Assembly: GCF_009870125.1 (NCBI RefSeq) | Contig: NC_046683.1 | Location: 62,139,869 to 62,203,868 of the forward strand | Direction of reading: 5' to 3' | DNA: 64,000 bases | DNA from: Drosophila pseudoobscura | Lineage: Eukaryota; Arthropoda; Insecta; Diptera; Drosophilidae | Part shown: one piece after another, positions 37,030 to 48,041 of the stretch | Numbering within the stretch: the first letter of the stretch is position 1 | How the letters are laid out: each line of letters opens with the position of its first letter | Notes under the pieces: generated by a model | What the model saw: the letters and a program-made list of their open reading frames with translations, nothing else | The model's database searches: none | Told to the model about the DNA's origin: nothing | Position numbers and translations under genes: made by a program

Positions 37030-38668
37030 ATGCCTGTGCTGCCTATGCCGCCATTGATGCAGGTAAGATTAATGAAGATTACAGCTTTTCTTGGACAATT
37101 GTAGTGATGTTGGAATATTTTTTTTTGCAAACAAAAAGAACGCCATTGAGCCAATGCAAGTGGATGCCCCACCGAACGAGGACAATGAGAACAACGAAGA
37201 GCAACAGATTGTGGTGGAGAACCCCAGCATCGACCTGGAGGTGTATGCCAATCAATACAATGGCATAGTACGTCTCCACCGTCTGATGTATGTGGCCGAC
37301 GTTTGCCCCGTCCTAGCCGTGGAGGCTCTGAAAATGGCCATCACGTATGTACAGACTACGTACAACGTTAATCTCTACCAGTTGCTGCACAAACGTTTGA
37401 GCGACCTGAACGCTAGCAATGCCCCGGCACCGCCAGCTCCGGCTGCAGATCTGGCTCCTGTGCCAGCCGCTGCTCTGCCGGACATTGCCGCCGTGCCGGC
37501 TGCAATCGCTTTGCCACCCTTGGCCCAAGGCCAGGCCGCTGGCGAGAAGGATTCGTTTGCCTATGACGCTGTGTGGGTGGACACCAAGATGAAGAAGGCT
37601 GCCCTCAAGCTGGAGAAGCTTGATTCGGACCTGAAGAACTACAAGTCGAACTCGATCAAGGAGAGTATTCGGCGCGGCCACGACGACTTGGCCGATCATT
37701 ATCTGAGCTGCGGCGATCTGACCAATGCCCTCAAGTGCTACTCCCGGGCCCGGGACTACTGCACCAGCGGCAAGCATGTGGTGAACATGTGTCTGAATGT
37801 GATCAAGGTCTCCATTTATCTGCAGAACTGGGTCCATGTCATGAGCTACATATCGAAGGCGGAGAGCACTCCGGACTTTGCCGAGGGATCCAAGGAGGCC
37901 AACGCCCAGGTCCACACACGCCTCGAGTGCGCCGCCGGCCTGGCCGAACTACAGCAGAAGAAATACAAGGTGGCTGCCAAGCACTTCCTGAACGCCAACT
38001 TCGACCATTGCGAGTTCCCCGAAATGATCTCCACCAACAATGTGGCTGTCTATGGTGGGCTCTGCGCTCTGGCCACCTTCGACAGACCGGAGCTGAAGCG
38101 CCTGGTGATTGCCTCCACATCGTTCAAGCTGTTCCTCGAGCTGGAGCCGCAGTTGCGCGACATTATTTTCAAGTTCTACGAGAGCAAATACGCCTCGTGC
38201 CTTACGCTGCTCGATGAGATTCGCGACAATCTTCTCGTGGACATGTACATAGCACCGCATGTGAGCACGCTCTACACCAAAATTCGCAATCGCGCCTTGA
38301 TCCAGTACTTCAGTCCCTATATGTCGGCCGACATGCACAAAATGGCAATGGCCTTCAACTCATCGGTCGGTGATCTGGAGAACGAGGTGATGCAGCTGAT
38401 TCTAGATGGCCAGATTCAGGCCCGCATCGACTCGCACAACAAGATCCTCTACGCCAAGGAGGCCGATCAGCGCAATAGTACCTTCGAGCGCGCCCTGGTC
38501 TTGGGCAAGAAGTATCAGCGCCACACCCGCATGCTCGTCCTGCGCGCTGCTATGCTCAAAAGCCACATCCACGTGAAGAGCGTTACCCGCGAGGGCAGCA
38601 GCAACCACGGCGCCGAACTATGCGTCTCGGCCGGCTCCACCACCACGGCTCAGTTGGCTCGCATGTAG
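37030..38668 (+). CDS. CSN1b: COP9 signalosome subunit 1b
   Basis: Two exons, 37030-37062 and 37139-38668, join in frame to give 520 residues. The tiny first exon encodes only [11 protein letters not shown] and splices to [10 protein letters not shown], matching what I recall of the fly protein. A low-complexity Pro/Ala stretch (about 120-165) precedes the RPN7-type helical repeats (for example [20 protein letters not shown]), then the PCI domain (ending around [20 protein letters not shown]). The subunit is part of the COP9 signalosome, which removes Nedd8 from cullin ubiquitin ligases. The intron is only 76 bp, and skipping the small exon would hide the true start. Confidence 0.96.
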
Positions 38669-38880
38669 GCATCGCCCAATAATTAAGAAACTCTTTATAT
38701 TATACTCTTCTGCGATGCAAATTATGCTTTAGCGTAGCTAATTGTAAACTCATTGCACCCGAAATTCTCCCTATGTTGAGAACCATTAAATCATCCACTA
38801 ACTAAAGCCTGGGGTTTTCTCCCTGATATTTTATTGGTGGGGGAATTGAAAAAACACAAAGTATATGAAGAACTGTAGGC

Positions 38881-40064
38881 CTATCGTCTGGAGTAATCCC
38901 TGCGATCCCTCTCCCGACGTCTCTCTCCGCTGGCGGAGCGGGAGCGATCTCTAGACCGTTCTCTGCGCTGACTCCTGTCATTCCGTCGGCGTTGGAGGCC
39001 ATCTTCAGACTCCCTCGAACGATGGGTACCATTTTTTCTTTGCGGCTCCCTAGGTTGTTGATCTTTGTGATGGCTCCTATGGTTGTCTTCCGAATCGCCA
39101 TCGGAGGAGGATGATGAGCCATCGCTGTCTACAGATTTCCTTTCTTTTCTGGCCGATCGCTCCTTTTGGCTGCTCTTGGACTTTTTCTTCTTGGTGTCTC
39201 TGTCTTCGTTTGGTTTTTTTGACTTTTTCTTGGATGGCTTCTTGATGCTCTCGCCCTTGCGCTTCATCCGGTCGATCTTTTCTAGCTTTTTGAGCAACTT
39301 TAGCTTCTGCTTTTTGGTCAGCGACTTTAGGAACATGAGCTCGGGATTCTGTTTATTGGCATTGGCCTCATCCTCCTCGTCGCTGGGCACCAACTGGTGC
39401 TGTTTCTGGATGGTCTTAATGCTCTGTAGCTCCAATGCCGAGCGCTTCATCATCAGACCATCTTCCTTCATCTGTTCCTCGAGCACGTTCTTGGACATGA
39501 TGTCAGTGGCCTCCGATTCGGCATGCAGCTTGCGTGCCTCGCTCATGGATATGCTGTACATGCTGCACTCCTTGTCCGTGTTGATGTGCCCCCATTTGTG
39601 GCACTTGAGACAGCGCACGTTGCGCACCTGGATGCCAAAGGGCTGATCCCGGATCTCGGTGTCGCCCTTGCAGTAGGACTCTCGGGGAGCATTGTATTTG
39701 CGCTGCCATTCGAACTTGTACTCCGGCTCGTCATCGTCCTTTTCGCGCTCCTTCCGTACTCCTGGCGGCGGCTCGTACATGAAATTGACGCTCAGCTTGT
39801 CCTTGCTGTCCTTGCTGAGCATGGCCTTGTTCTCGTGTAGGTTTTGTTCCTTCTCATACTGGTTACGCAGCTCCTCCTGTTTCTTTTTGTATGCGTCGGC
39901 TTGTTGTTCCGCCATCCACACCTGGGGCCAAGAGATTAATTTAGGAAATCATTCAATGAAACATTAGGCGTTTGCCCTATCCGAGAACTTACCCTCTTCA
40001 GATTATCCCTGGAAGCGGGATGGAAGAATTTCTTGCACATATAATTGTTGAAACCCTTTCCCAT
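38881..40064 (-). CDS. CIR1-type nuclear corepressor / splicing-associated protein
   Basis: Two exons on the minus strand, 40064-39993 and 39921-38881, join in frame to give 370 residues. The short first exon encodes [20 protein letters not shown] and splices to LKRVWMAEQ, which is the N-terminal Cir_N domain of human CIR1. This is followed by NFMYEPPPG and [17 protein letters not shown], and by a zinc-knuckle-like [16 protein letters not shown] at about residues 127-142, then Lys-rich and Arg/Ser-rich tails as in splicing-linked nuclear proteins. CIR1 links CBF1/Su(H) to histone deacetylase and is found in spliceosome preparations; the fly role is inferred. From memory this is D. melanogaster CG6843. 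A partial copy lies at 41430-41838. It is head-to-head with asterix. Confidence 0.92.
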
Positions 40065-40493
40065 GATGCTTTTGTGTTTATTTCTTCACGGATGCCTAAA
40101 TAATATCTCTATTTCGTCAATTCTACAAATAATTTTCGTTGGTGTTGTTTATTAAAGACGATCTGGTGCTGTACAATTTCCGCAGCGTTCGTAAGAGATG
40201 GGCGTACATGCGATGTATGTATGTTCTTAAACGATGTAATGCTGCAAATATACTACTTATATTCCTATCAAAATAGATTAAACCATTTTTTTGCAGACTC
40301 TGTCCTTTATGTCTGATAACAGAATTACAGCAATGTAATATTTCATTTACACTTTTCCTCAAGCTATTTCGGTTCGGCTCATATCGAATAAAACGCGAGC
40401 TGTTGTCGTTTTCCAGCACTTATCTGCGTGTAGCGCCAGCCTATGAATTATTTTTGGTAATTTTGATCTTAAAGCGCAATTTCTAACCAAAGC

Positions 40494-41081
40494 ATGGAAA
40501 GTCTCGCCGAAAAAGATATGATTGCCTGCCCGTACAACAAGGAGCATGTGATGCTGCGCAGAAAATTTCAGCAACATATTTTAAAATGTCGTGAGATCCA
40601 CAAAGACACGGTGCAACTTCTTGTGTGTCCCTTCAACAATGCACATCTCGTACCAGAGCCAGAGTTTCATGTGAGTAATCTGCGCAGAAATCTCATACAA
40701 AAAACCACCAGCTAAACTTTCCTGACACAGCAACATTGCAAATCTTGTGAGGATCGCAAAATAATTGTGCAATATCAAACCAGCGAACCGGCTGTACTGC
40801 ACGCTGACACAAGACATGAGAAAATTGAAGCGGACGAGAATTGGGACGATGATGAGGTGGAGGACTACAATCCGCAGGTATATTGCGCTCAAGCAAATAT
40901 AGTACGCGAACCGATCGGAATGTTCCCGTCCGAGCGCAAGGCATTCATTAAAGAGGAGGAACGTCGTCGTCGCGGCGATAACTATGATGAAGAAGAACAG
41001 GGCAAGTCCAAGTCCCGGGCTGAAAGTCGTCACACGCCGTACAATCCCAATCAGCAGCGTTCGAAACGCTCTTATAAATGA
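40494..41081 (+). CDS. arx: Asterix, GTSF1-family CHHC zinc-finger protein of the piRNA pathway
   Basis: Two exons, 40494-40670 and 40731-41081, join across a 60-bp intron to give 175 residues. Two CHHC zinc fingers are exact: Cys12-His18-His28-Cys32, and Cys45-His51-His61-Cys65, the second restored only by the splice (EPEFH joined to QHCKSC). A C-terminal acidic part (NWDDDEVEDYNP) is the conserved segment that contacts Piwi. The protein acts with nuclear Piwi to silence transposons by transcriptional repression; this is known for the family. Its 3' UTR signal (AATAAA near 41223) overlaps minus-strand coding-like sequence discussed below. Confidence 0.93.
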
Positions 41082-41143
41082 AGCGAGTCGTTTTTGTTTT
41101 CTTACTTATGTATTTAATCTCAAAAGCATGTACATATTTGATT

Positions 41144-41412
41144 TAGAAAATCAAATCGCCATCGGCGGCATTTTCATCCTGCTCCCAGGCATTTGGATTA
41201 GTTAAGATGACAAAGTACCTCGAATAAAAAGAAATGCCTTACCTTAATTTCTAGTCTGTGGAATTTTTAAACTCATCCAGGCGAACCCTTTGGCTATCGC
41301 AAGACATGGAACGCGATCCCCCGTACTACTCTTTTGGGCCATATGTGCCGCATGGCTCGTCCCAGTTGACCTGTTCATTTGGCCTCGTGGAGGCTTGGAT
41401 ATTTGGATTAGT
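41144..41412 (-). pseudogene. Degenerate minus-strand coding fragments of unknown origin
   Basis: On the minus strand, 41412-41263 reads as protein-like sequence (PNEQVNWDEPCGTYGPKE, then SMSCDSQRVRLDEFKNSTD) with one internal TAG at about 41315-41313 and a terminal TAG. Further on, 41216-41144 reads LTNPNAWEQDENAADGDLIF and ends in TAA, within the 3' UTR of asterix. Both pieces start with the same TNPN-encoding string (actaatccaaat). A donor-like AAG|GTAAGG at about 41244 lies between them. I do not recognise the family. It could be a decayed gene or the unspliced end of a real one. Confidence 0.35.
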
Positions 41413-41429
41413 AATAAAACTGATACACA

Positions 41430-41838
41430 GATATTTTATTGGCGGGGGAATGGAAAAAACACAAAGTATATAAAGAACTGTATGCCTATCGTCTGGAGTG
41501 ATCCCTGCGATCCCTCTCTCGACGTCTCTCCTCGCTGGCGGAACGGGAGCGATCTATAGACCGTTCTCTGGGCTGACTCCTGTCATTTCGTCGGCATTGG
41601 AGGCCGTCTTCCGGCTCGCTCGGTCGATGGGTACCATTTCTTCTTTGGGGCTCGCTAGATTGTTGGTCTTTGTGATGGCTTCTGTGGTTGTCTTCCAAAT
41701 CGCTCTCTGAGGAGGATGATGGCTGCTCTTGGACTTTTTCTTCTTGATGTTTCTGTCCTTTTGTTTTTTGACTTTCTTGGATGGCTTCTTGATGCTTCCA
41801 CCTTGCGCTTCATCTAATCGATCTGCTCTAGCTTTTAG
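41430..41838 (-). pseudogene. Partial duplicate of the CIR1-type gene 3' end
   Basis: The stretch matches about 38823-39300 at high identity: the gene's C-terminal Arg/Ser part ([12 protein letters not shown] on the minus strand), its stop codon and about 58 bp of its 3' flank. Relative to the parent it lacks about 50 bp (parent about 39115-39165) and carries small indels that break the frame towards the Lys-rich part. It has no start, no first exon and no promoter of its own. It lies about 1.4 kb upstream of the parent's start codon (40064), on the same strand, beyond asterix. The retained 3' flank indicates DNA-level duplication rather than retrotransposition. Confidence 0.85.
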
Positions 41839-41903
41839 GCCTTTTTTCCCATAAACTGCATATGACGAACAGCAAGTCCCTTTAGTGTTGGACCAAATCT
41901 TAC

Positions 41904-41968
41904 CTTGAGATCTTCAGGCCGATGAAGATGATTGTCGATGAAGTCGCTTTCTGATGGGCAGTCTTCTA
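41904..41968 (-). other. Possible orphan exon (minus strand)
   Basis: A 65-bp stretch is bounded by a good acceptor (ttgttcag) and a consensus donor (AAG|gtaaga) and encodes EDCPSESDFIDNHLHRPEDL plus Lys. No matching upstream start is found; an ATG at about 42174 (MIWSRKQ) is a weak candidate. It may belong with the fragments at 41144-41412, from which it is separated by the inserted CIR1 copy. Confidence 0.3.
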
Positions 41969-42418
41969 CTGAACAAAGTGGTTTTAAAAGACAATTTAAC
42001 AAATAATAGTTGATTATAAATCTAGACGCACTACTAATCTATGGTTCCGAGAAGAGCAAAAATGAAAATGAAAATCTCCCTTCCGAAGCCAACCAGCAAG
42101 GAATACACTTAAAAAAAACAACAAAAATTATATAAATATTTCATCACTTGTTTACGGCTCCAAATCATGAACGAGAACTAACATATTAGTCTCCCCAGCT
42201 AGGCAGAACACAAAAAAAAAAACGCAAATCCAAAAATCAAAGATTGTCCATTTGAAAAAACAACTATTCTTTATTTTAAAGAAATGCGGCCTTTCACTCC
42301 ACAAAATGGTTTTTTTCGCGAATTTGTTTGCTTCGTTTTATAAACTTATCCGTTATGGTAAAAACTGTAAACAGTGACGTCCCATTGTTTAAGATGTGGT
42401 CGGTACTGCTTCCGGCAT

Positions 42419-42868
42419 TTACGCGGTCTCCATGGGCTGAGCGGCCGTCTCCTCGGTGTACTTGCCCTTGTCCTTGCCCAGAGCAGCCAGACGTCCCTTG
42501 CCGCGACGATCCAGAATGGCCTTGCGGTCCTTGTCCAGCTTGAGCTTGACAATCAGCACCTTGCTGGGGTGGATTCCAACGTAGACGTTGGTGCCGTTGG
42601 CGTTCTCGCGCTGGATCTTCTCAATGTAGACGACAAACTTCTTGCGGTAAGACTGGACGACCTTGCCAACCTGGTTACCCTTGAAGTGGCCACGGATCAC
42701 CTGAACCTCGTCGTCGCGGCGAATGGGCATGGAGCGCACATTGTATTTCTGACGCAGCTCCTTGGACAGGGGTGCGGACATCAGACGACGGCGGATGTGA
42801 GATGGGGCCTGGAAGTGGCGCTTGCGGTTCTTCCTGCGCGACGACGACACAAACTTGTTCAGTTTCAT
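42419..42868 (-). CDS. RpL26: Large ribosomal subunit protein uL24 (RpL26)
   Basis: One coding exon on the minus strand gives 149 residues starting [19 protein letters not shown], the known start of RpL26; the frame's upstream ATG lies across the splice acceptor and is not used. The KOW motif is around residues 47-75 ([20 protein letters not shown]). The protein binds 28S rRNA near the exit tunnel. A non-coding first exon at about 43049-43070 is followed by a 162-bp intron (donor gtaggt, acceptor tttacag at 42887). Confidence 0.97.
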   Translation of the reverse strand: MKLNKFVSSSRRKNRKRHFQAPSHIRRRLMSAPLSKELRQKYNVRSMPIRRDDEVQVIRGHFKGNQVGKVVQSYRKKFVVYIEKIQRENANGTNVYVGIHPSKVLIVKLKLDKDRKAILDRRGKGRLAALGKDKGKYTEETAAQPMETA

Positions 42869-43048
42869 TTTGCTTGGTTGTGCGGGCTGTAAACAAAACA
42901 TGGACAATCAGTAAAACGATTTCGGAAATCCAGCATAATATCACAAAACACTGCAGTGCTATATTCGGCACTCATTTTCATTGTTCATTTGCAATAATAT
43001 GCATGGATGGCTCGGCAAATAACAAATTTATCACGAAAACGCACCTAC

Positions 43049-43150
43049 CGTCGCAAATTCAACGAAAAGAAAGAATTTTGACAGTTGACAGTGGATGTCA
43101 ATAGACTTATCGATAACAGTGTGACCACAGAAATATACCGAAATATACCG
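43049..43150 (-). promoter_or_regulatory. RpL26 promoter: TCT start, DRE, Motif 1, Motif 6
   Basis: On the minus strand, a pyrimidine-rich start (TTCTTTCTTTTCG, 43063-43075) fits the TCT initiator of fly ribosomal protein genes. Upstream lie a perfect DRE palindrome TTATCGATAA (43107-43116), Motif 1 TGGTCACACTG (43117-43127) in the gene's orientation, and two abutting Motif 6 copies CGGTATATTT (43131-43150). These are the standard elements of fly housekeeping and ribosomal promoters. Confidence 0.8.
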
Positions 43151-43196
43151 TCTCCCTACCAAAAAAATATATCGAAAATATGCCGATGAAGAAACG

Positions 43197-43560
43197 AGCT
43201 TAACCCACTTAAGCCCCCTATATTTAAGCAGTTCAACGACTTGACATAAATGGTGGCTAATATTACTGATTGAAAATTCTTCTTGTAGATCCATGCCTAT
43301 TTTTCTCGGAACTAAAAAAGACCACGGTGTCTTTCACCTGTGATCAACTGCGTTAAAATTATTCAATTTTAATTTTTTTCGGTGGAATATTAAAATACAC
43401 CCTTGGTGTACAATGGGTTAATCGGTCTCCGACAGGGATTGGAAACCATTTGAGTTTCGATTTGATATTACTAGCCAACTAGGACTTGCATACCTGGAAA
43501 CATAGTGTTATCCCATTTTCTTCAGGATTGGCTAATTTTAAAAACTTATCGGATTGGTCA
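43197..43560. repeat. Dispersed repeat, copy next to RpL26
   Basis: Shares ordered blocks with 51167-51490: 'cacttaagccccctatattt', 'ttcttgtagatccatgc', 'gggttaatcggtctccg', and 'gatattactagcca'. The two copies are clearly related but diverged. No transposon family is recognised. Confidence 0.65.
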
Positions 43561-44697
43561 AGAAAAGTCAACAAAAATGCAAAACATTTCACATGGCAAC
43601 AACACTTTGATACATATCAGTAGAAAACAAAACATGTTGATTGCAGTTCTGTTCCGCAATAACGGATTCAACTAATATTGCGGAGCTTTTCCAGTGAGCG
43701 TTATCTGTCAAGTAGTACATTTCAGCCTGCTTTCGCACAAAATTTGAATTTTTACCTCTTTTTATTTGTAAACAAACACAATAGTGTAACCGTAGAGCAT
43801 GAACATCTGGCCACACTGATCACCGAGCCAAATATATGGCACTTTCCATTGATGGAAAATTTTGCTGATCTGAGTATTCGGCTTTGTTAAGTTATTAAGT
43901 TTTGGGCAAAACTTAGTATTCTACAATAGATAGATTGCAAGCATATGGGCCTAGTCGCTAATGGTTTGACTTATGGCTGCGTTTCAGTTGCGTTAGTCCG
44001 ATATTCCGAATATTTCCACCCTGTTCGGCCTATCGTGTGAATTAAAATTTGGCGCGTAAAAATTGTGACTGATCCAAAAGTGCAAAAATACAAATGACCG
44101 TTAAAAACAAAAATACTTAAACTAATTTTAGTTTTAGGTCAACAAGTATAAACTCAAATACAAAGCTATTACGTTAAAACAACTTTCGATGGGTAACTCA
44201 TGTCAGTGTAAATAGCCGAAACAACCCACACACGCAGAATACATGAGAATACGTGTGCACCCATGCATTTAAGTTCGATGAAACAACAAGCTGTAAATTG
44301 AAAAAGAACATATTGTGTGTGTTCCACGATTACTTGCAAATGTGCTGCTGGCGCATGCCGAAGTCCTGGGAGCTTACGCAGCTAGTTCTATTGGTATCTT
44401 TTCATTATATGAACTGACACACCTACATATATATTCTACATGTGTGTGCGTGCGTTTTCGGATTCGTGTGTACGTGAGAACAAAAACCGACAGCAAAAAA
44501 CCGTGTGAACACAACACCGATATTATTAAAAAAAAAAGTACTGACAAAAATAATTGTCGTTGTCAGTAGGTTCGCCGAAATATAAGAAATCGCCGGCACT
44601 TACAGATGCAATATATAATAATTATAAAAAAAGTTTCGTACTCCATCGGTAAAAAAAAGACATTCACATAGGTGCGCGCGTAGACTTTTTGTAAACA
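43561..44697. other. Upstream region of the MADF gene, no supported gene
   Basis: No coding exon is seen. It presumably holds the promoter of the MADF gene at 44698, but I find no clear TATA or initiator. Confidence 0.45.
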
Positions 44698-47230
44698 ATG
44701 CCGCGAACCAAAGTAATTTTTGCCAAATGTATACTTATTGTGAGCTTATACTAAATGATTTCCTGCATTTTTAGAAGATTTATTGGAGTCCTGATGCCAT
44801 CAAAATGCTTATGAAGCTGTACAAGGAGCATCCACACCTGTACGACGCGAAGCACGGTCAGTATTTCAACAAAGATTGCCGCGCCGAGGCTTTTCAGCAG
44901 ATTGTGCTGGAAATGAGGAAAATATACGACTGTATACTGACTACAGACGTGAAAACCAAAATTTGCACACTAAGGAGCCAGTACCTAAGCTATTTGAAAA
45001 AGGAGAAGAACTACATTAAAAGTGGTATAGAAAAACCGAATTGGGTGCACTGTGTGGAGTTCCTTAGACCATTTCTGAAGCCGACCGAACGGCAGGAAAC
45101 TCTAGACTTGGATGTGAGTATAGTTCGGGATCTTGTGTGCTCCAAATGCTGTTATTTTATTCTCTAAATTACACTCAGATAAAACCGGAAGCTGACTCTG
45201 ACGTTCCCAACTGTTTAAGCAATGATGAAAGTGAAGCTGGTTCTTCCTTCGACCCACTCTTGACCTCGCCCAACGATAAGCTAGACATCATTAGGCCCAA
45301 GGCAAGTATTTCTGATATTCTGTGTGCATTTATTGATGAACAATTACGTTTGTAGAAGATTCTTTGGAGCCCAGAGGCCATCAGAATGCTGATTGAGCTG
45401 TACGAGAAGCGCCCGAATTTATATGACGCCAAGAACGCTCAGTATCGCAACAAACGATTACGGGCCAAATCTCTGCGGCAGATTGTGAAGGAAATGAGGA
45501 AAATATACGAATCCATAGACACGACAGACATCAAAAATAAGATTGGAACATTGAGGAGCCAATATTTGGTCCATTTGAAGAATGAGGCAAACTACAATAA
45601 AAGTGGCATGGAAACGCATGAGAGGATGGCGCCATTCTGTGTGAAATACATAGAGTTCCTCAAGCCACATCTAAGGTTTTCTGAAAGTCAGAGAGCTTCA
45701 GAGTCTGATGTGAGTATTTCACGCGATCTATGTACTCGCATGTTGCATTTATTCTCTTCCGATAAAGACAAATCCCACTGAGATAAAACCTGAAGCTGGC
45801 ATTGAGCTGCCAAGCTGTTTAGGCAATGATCAACATCAGATAGACATACACGAGACTGAGATAAAACCAGAAACTGAGGAGCTTGCAAACTCTTTGAGGG
45901 ATGATGAAAGTGAAAGTGATTCTTCGTTGGAAGCAAACGATATGCTAAAAACCAAAAAGACCAAGGCAAGTATTTGATAGCATTTGGAAATGTTAATACA
46001 TTGGCTTATCCGCATATTTAGAAGATTCGTTGGCACCCCGAAGCCATCATAGTGCTTATCACGCTATACGAGAGTCGCCCAAACTTGTATGACCCGCAGT
46101 ACGACGGCTACCGCTCCAAACAGGAAAGGGCGAGGTCTTTGCAGCAGATCGTCAAGGAGATGAGAAAAATATACGACTGCATAGACACGGCAGACATTAA
46201 AAATAAGTTCAACACTTTAAGGAGCCAATACCTGGCCCATTTGAAGAAGGAGGCCAACTGCACGACATGGGGCATTTGCACGCGTGTGCCCTTCTGGGTT
46301 GAATACATACAGTTCCTGAAGCCCTTTGTAAAATGGTCCGACGAGCAGACTGATGTGAGTGTTTCTCGCGTTTAGGAATATTCCAAAATCTCTATAAATA
46401 TGGCATTTATTCTCTTCCGATAAAGGAGATAAAACCAGAAACAGACTTCGGATGTCCAAGCTTTTCAAACGACTATGAAAGTGACACTAATTCCTCCTTC
46501 GATCCACTATTGAACAGCACAAACAATCTGCTGGACATCATTCAGGCCAAGGACATTCGTTGGGGACCCGACGACATCAGAAAACTCATAAAGCTGTACG
46601 AGCGATGCCCAAACCTATATGATCCGAGCAACGATCAGTATCGAAATAAAAGCATGCGTGCCCACTCGTTTCAGCATATCGTAAGGGAAATGAGATCCAT
46701 TCACGACCGCTTAGACATAGCAGACATCAACAACAAAATAGCCGCCTTAAGGAGCCAATACCTGTGTTATTTAAAGCAGGAGGAGATCCACAGTAAAAGT
46801 GGTACGGTCATGCCCACGACGTCCAGACCATTCTGGGTGGCATACATAAAGTTCCTCAAGCCATTTCTCCAGCTGTCTGCAGAGCAAACTTCTTTGGACT
46901 GCGACATGAATGTGAGTGAAACAATGCTCGTTCTTATGTGTTCTAAATGTATTATTTCTGCAGAATCAAACGCAAGCAGAAACTGACTCAGAGGTGCCGT
47001 GCTATTTGAGCGAGATTCAAAGTGGACCCACTCCCTCGATCGATCCGCTCTTGGAGACTTTTGAGGATGGTGTGGACAGCACGCGAGTGACCAACAAACG
47101 CAAGTTTAAAGCAGACGTAGAGGCATTCGGAGAGCTAATAAAAGCCGAAATGGAACAAATTGAAGATCCCAGCAAGCGCCGAGCCCTACGCATGAAGCTG
47201 TTGAAAGTCATAGCCGAAGGCGAGGACTAA
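44698..47230 (+). CDS. MADF-BESS protein with four tandem MADF domains
   Basis: Eight exons join in frame: 44698-44712, 44775-45113, 45179-45301, 45356-45709, 45783-45965, 46022-46354, 46429-46911 and 46964-47230, giving 698 residues. Four MADF (Myb/SANT-like) domains start at about residues 6, 160, 339 and 488, each with the pattern W-P-A-I--LI-LYE-P-LYD and a distal FW-YI-FLKPF. They are separated by acidic linkers starting IKPE. The C-terminus (about 660-690) is BESS-like (FGELIKAEMEQIEDPSKRRA). Such proteins are usually sequence-specific nuclear transcription regulators; most have a single MADF. The introns before domains 2 and 3 use GC donors (AAG|GCAAGT), the intron before domain 1 uses GT, and domain 4 has none. 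All phases are 0. The first exon (MPRTK) and its weak donor (aaa|gtaatt) are the least certain part. Exon 7 could start at 46426 or 46429. Confidence 0.85.
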
Positions 47231-48041
47231 AATATGTCAGATTCCACCACAAAATCTCCTCTGTACTGGCTGGCCCGCCCGTTATCGTTTCACAGAGACA
47301 TAAGAAAATATTGTTATTATAATTTCTAGATATTTTAGTCACATTTAATGTTTTATTTAATAGTAAAAAGTCAATTATTTAGAGCTGGGTGATGTATCTG
47401 ATTTATATAAATGTAGCCTTTACCATATAGTATACCATATGCACTAGCGCGCCAAAGACCGTTTTACAAACATTTACAAAAATATCTTGTATTGCATTTT
47501 GTCTTTCGATAAGATTAATAAACTCTATTACGTAAAATATGTATGCGTGTGTTTGTCATTTGTTTGTTCCGTAACCGGAAACTGAATTTTGTGCAAAAGT
47601 ATTTCAGTATTTCAGGGTTTACTTTACGTATAAGTACATTAAGATTCGTTATACATATTTCTGTCAGTGGAGTGGAGGATGTGCATTGGATTGGATTCGA
47701 TTGGAGCAGCGTTCAATATATGTACAAATATTTTTTTTAAAGCTATCATTCGCGTGTGTGTGTGTGTGTGGGGCGTGCCATCAAGAACATATACTAGCAA
47801 ACAAGAAAGAAATCGTCGTTAAGGATGCGTTGAGCAATTTAGCAAGTATTAGCGTTTGATTAAATGGAAGCATTGGCTCGTTTCGTTTCGTTTTGTTTTG
47901 TGTTGTTTTGTTTCATTTCATTTCATGCGCTTTCGCTTTCGCTTCCGCTTGTGGAATCCAAATGACATTACTACAATTAAATAAATAAAGGCAAAACGCT
48001 TGCTTAAATTAAAAGCATTACACGTTGGCACGCGCCTAGGC
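47231..48041. other. Gap between the MADF gene and the LITAF gene
   Basis: Convergent 3' regions. AATAAA-like signals are present (about 47516 and 47980). There is a GT run near 47754-47770. No coding potential is seen. Confidence 0.5.

Noticed and set aside
37735-38217. Second + strand frame inside CSN1b
   Set aside because: Overlaps the well-supported CSN1b frame and reads as a shadow.
42887-43048. Possible box C/D snoRNA in the RpL26 intron
   Set aside because: A TGATAA and a CTGA are present, but the C box is imperfect and no terminal stem forms.
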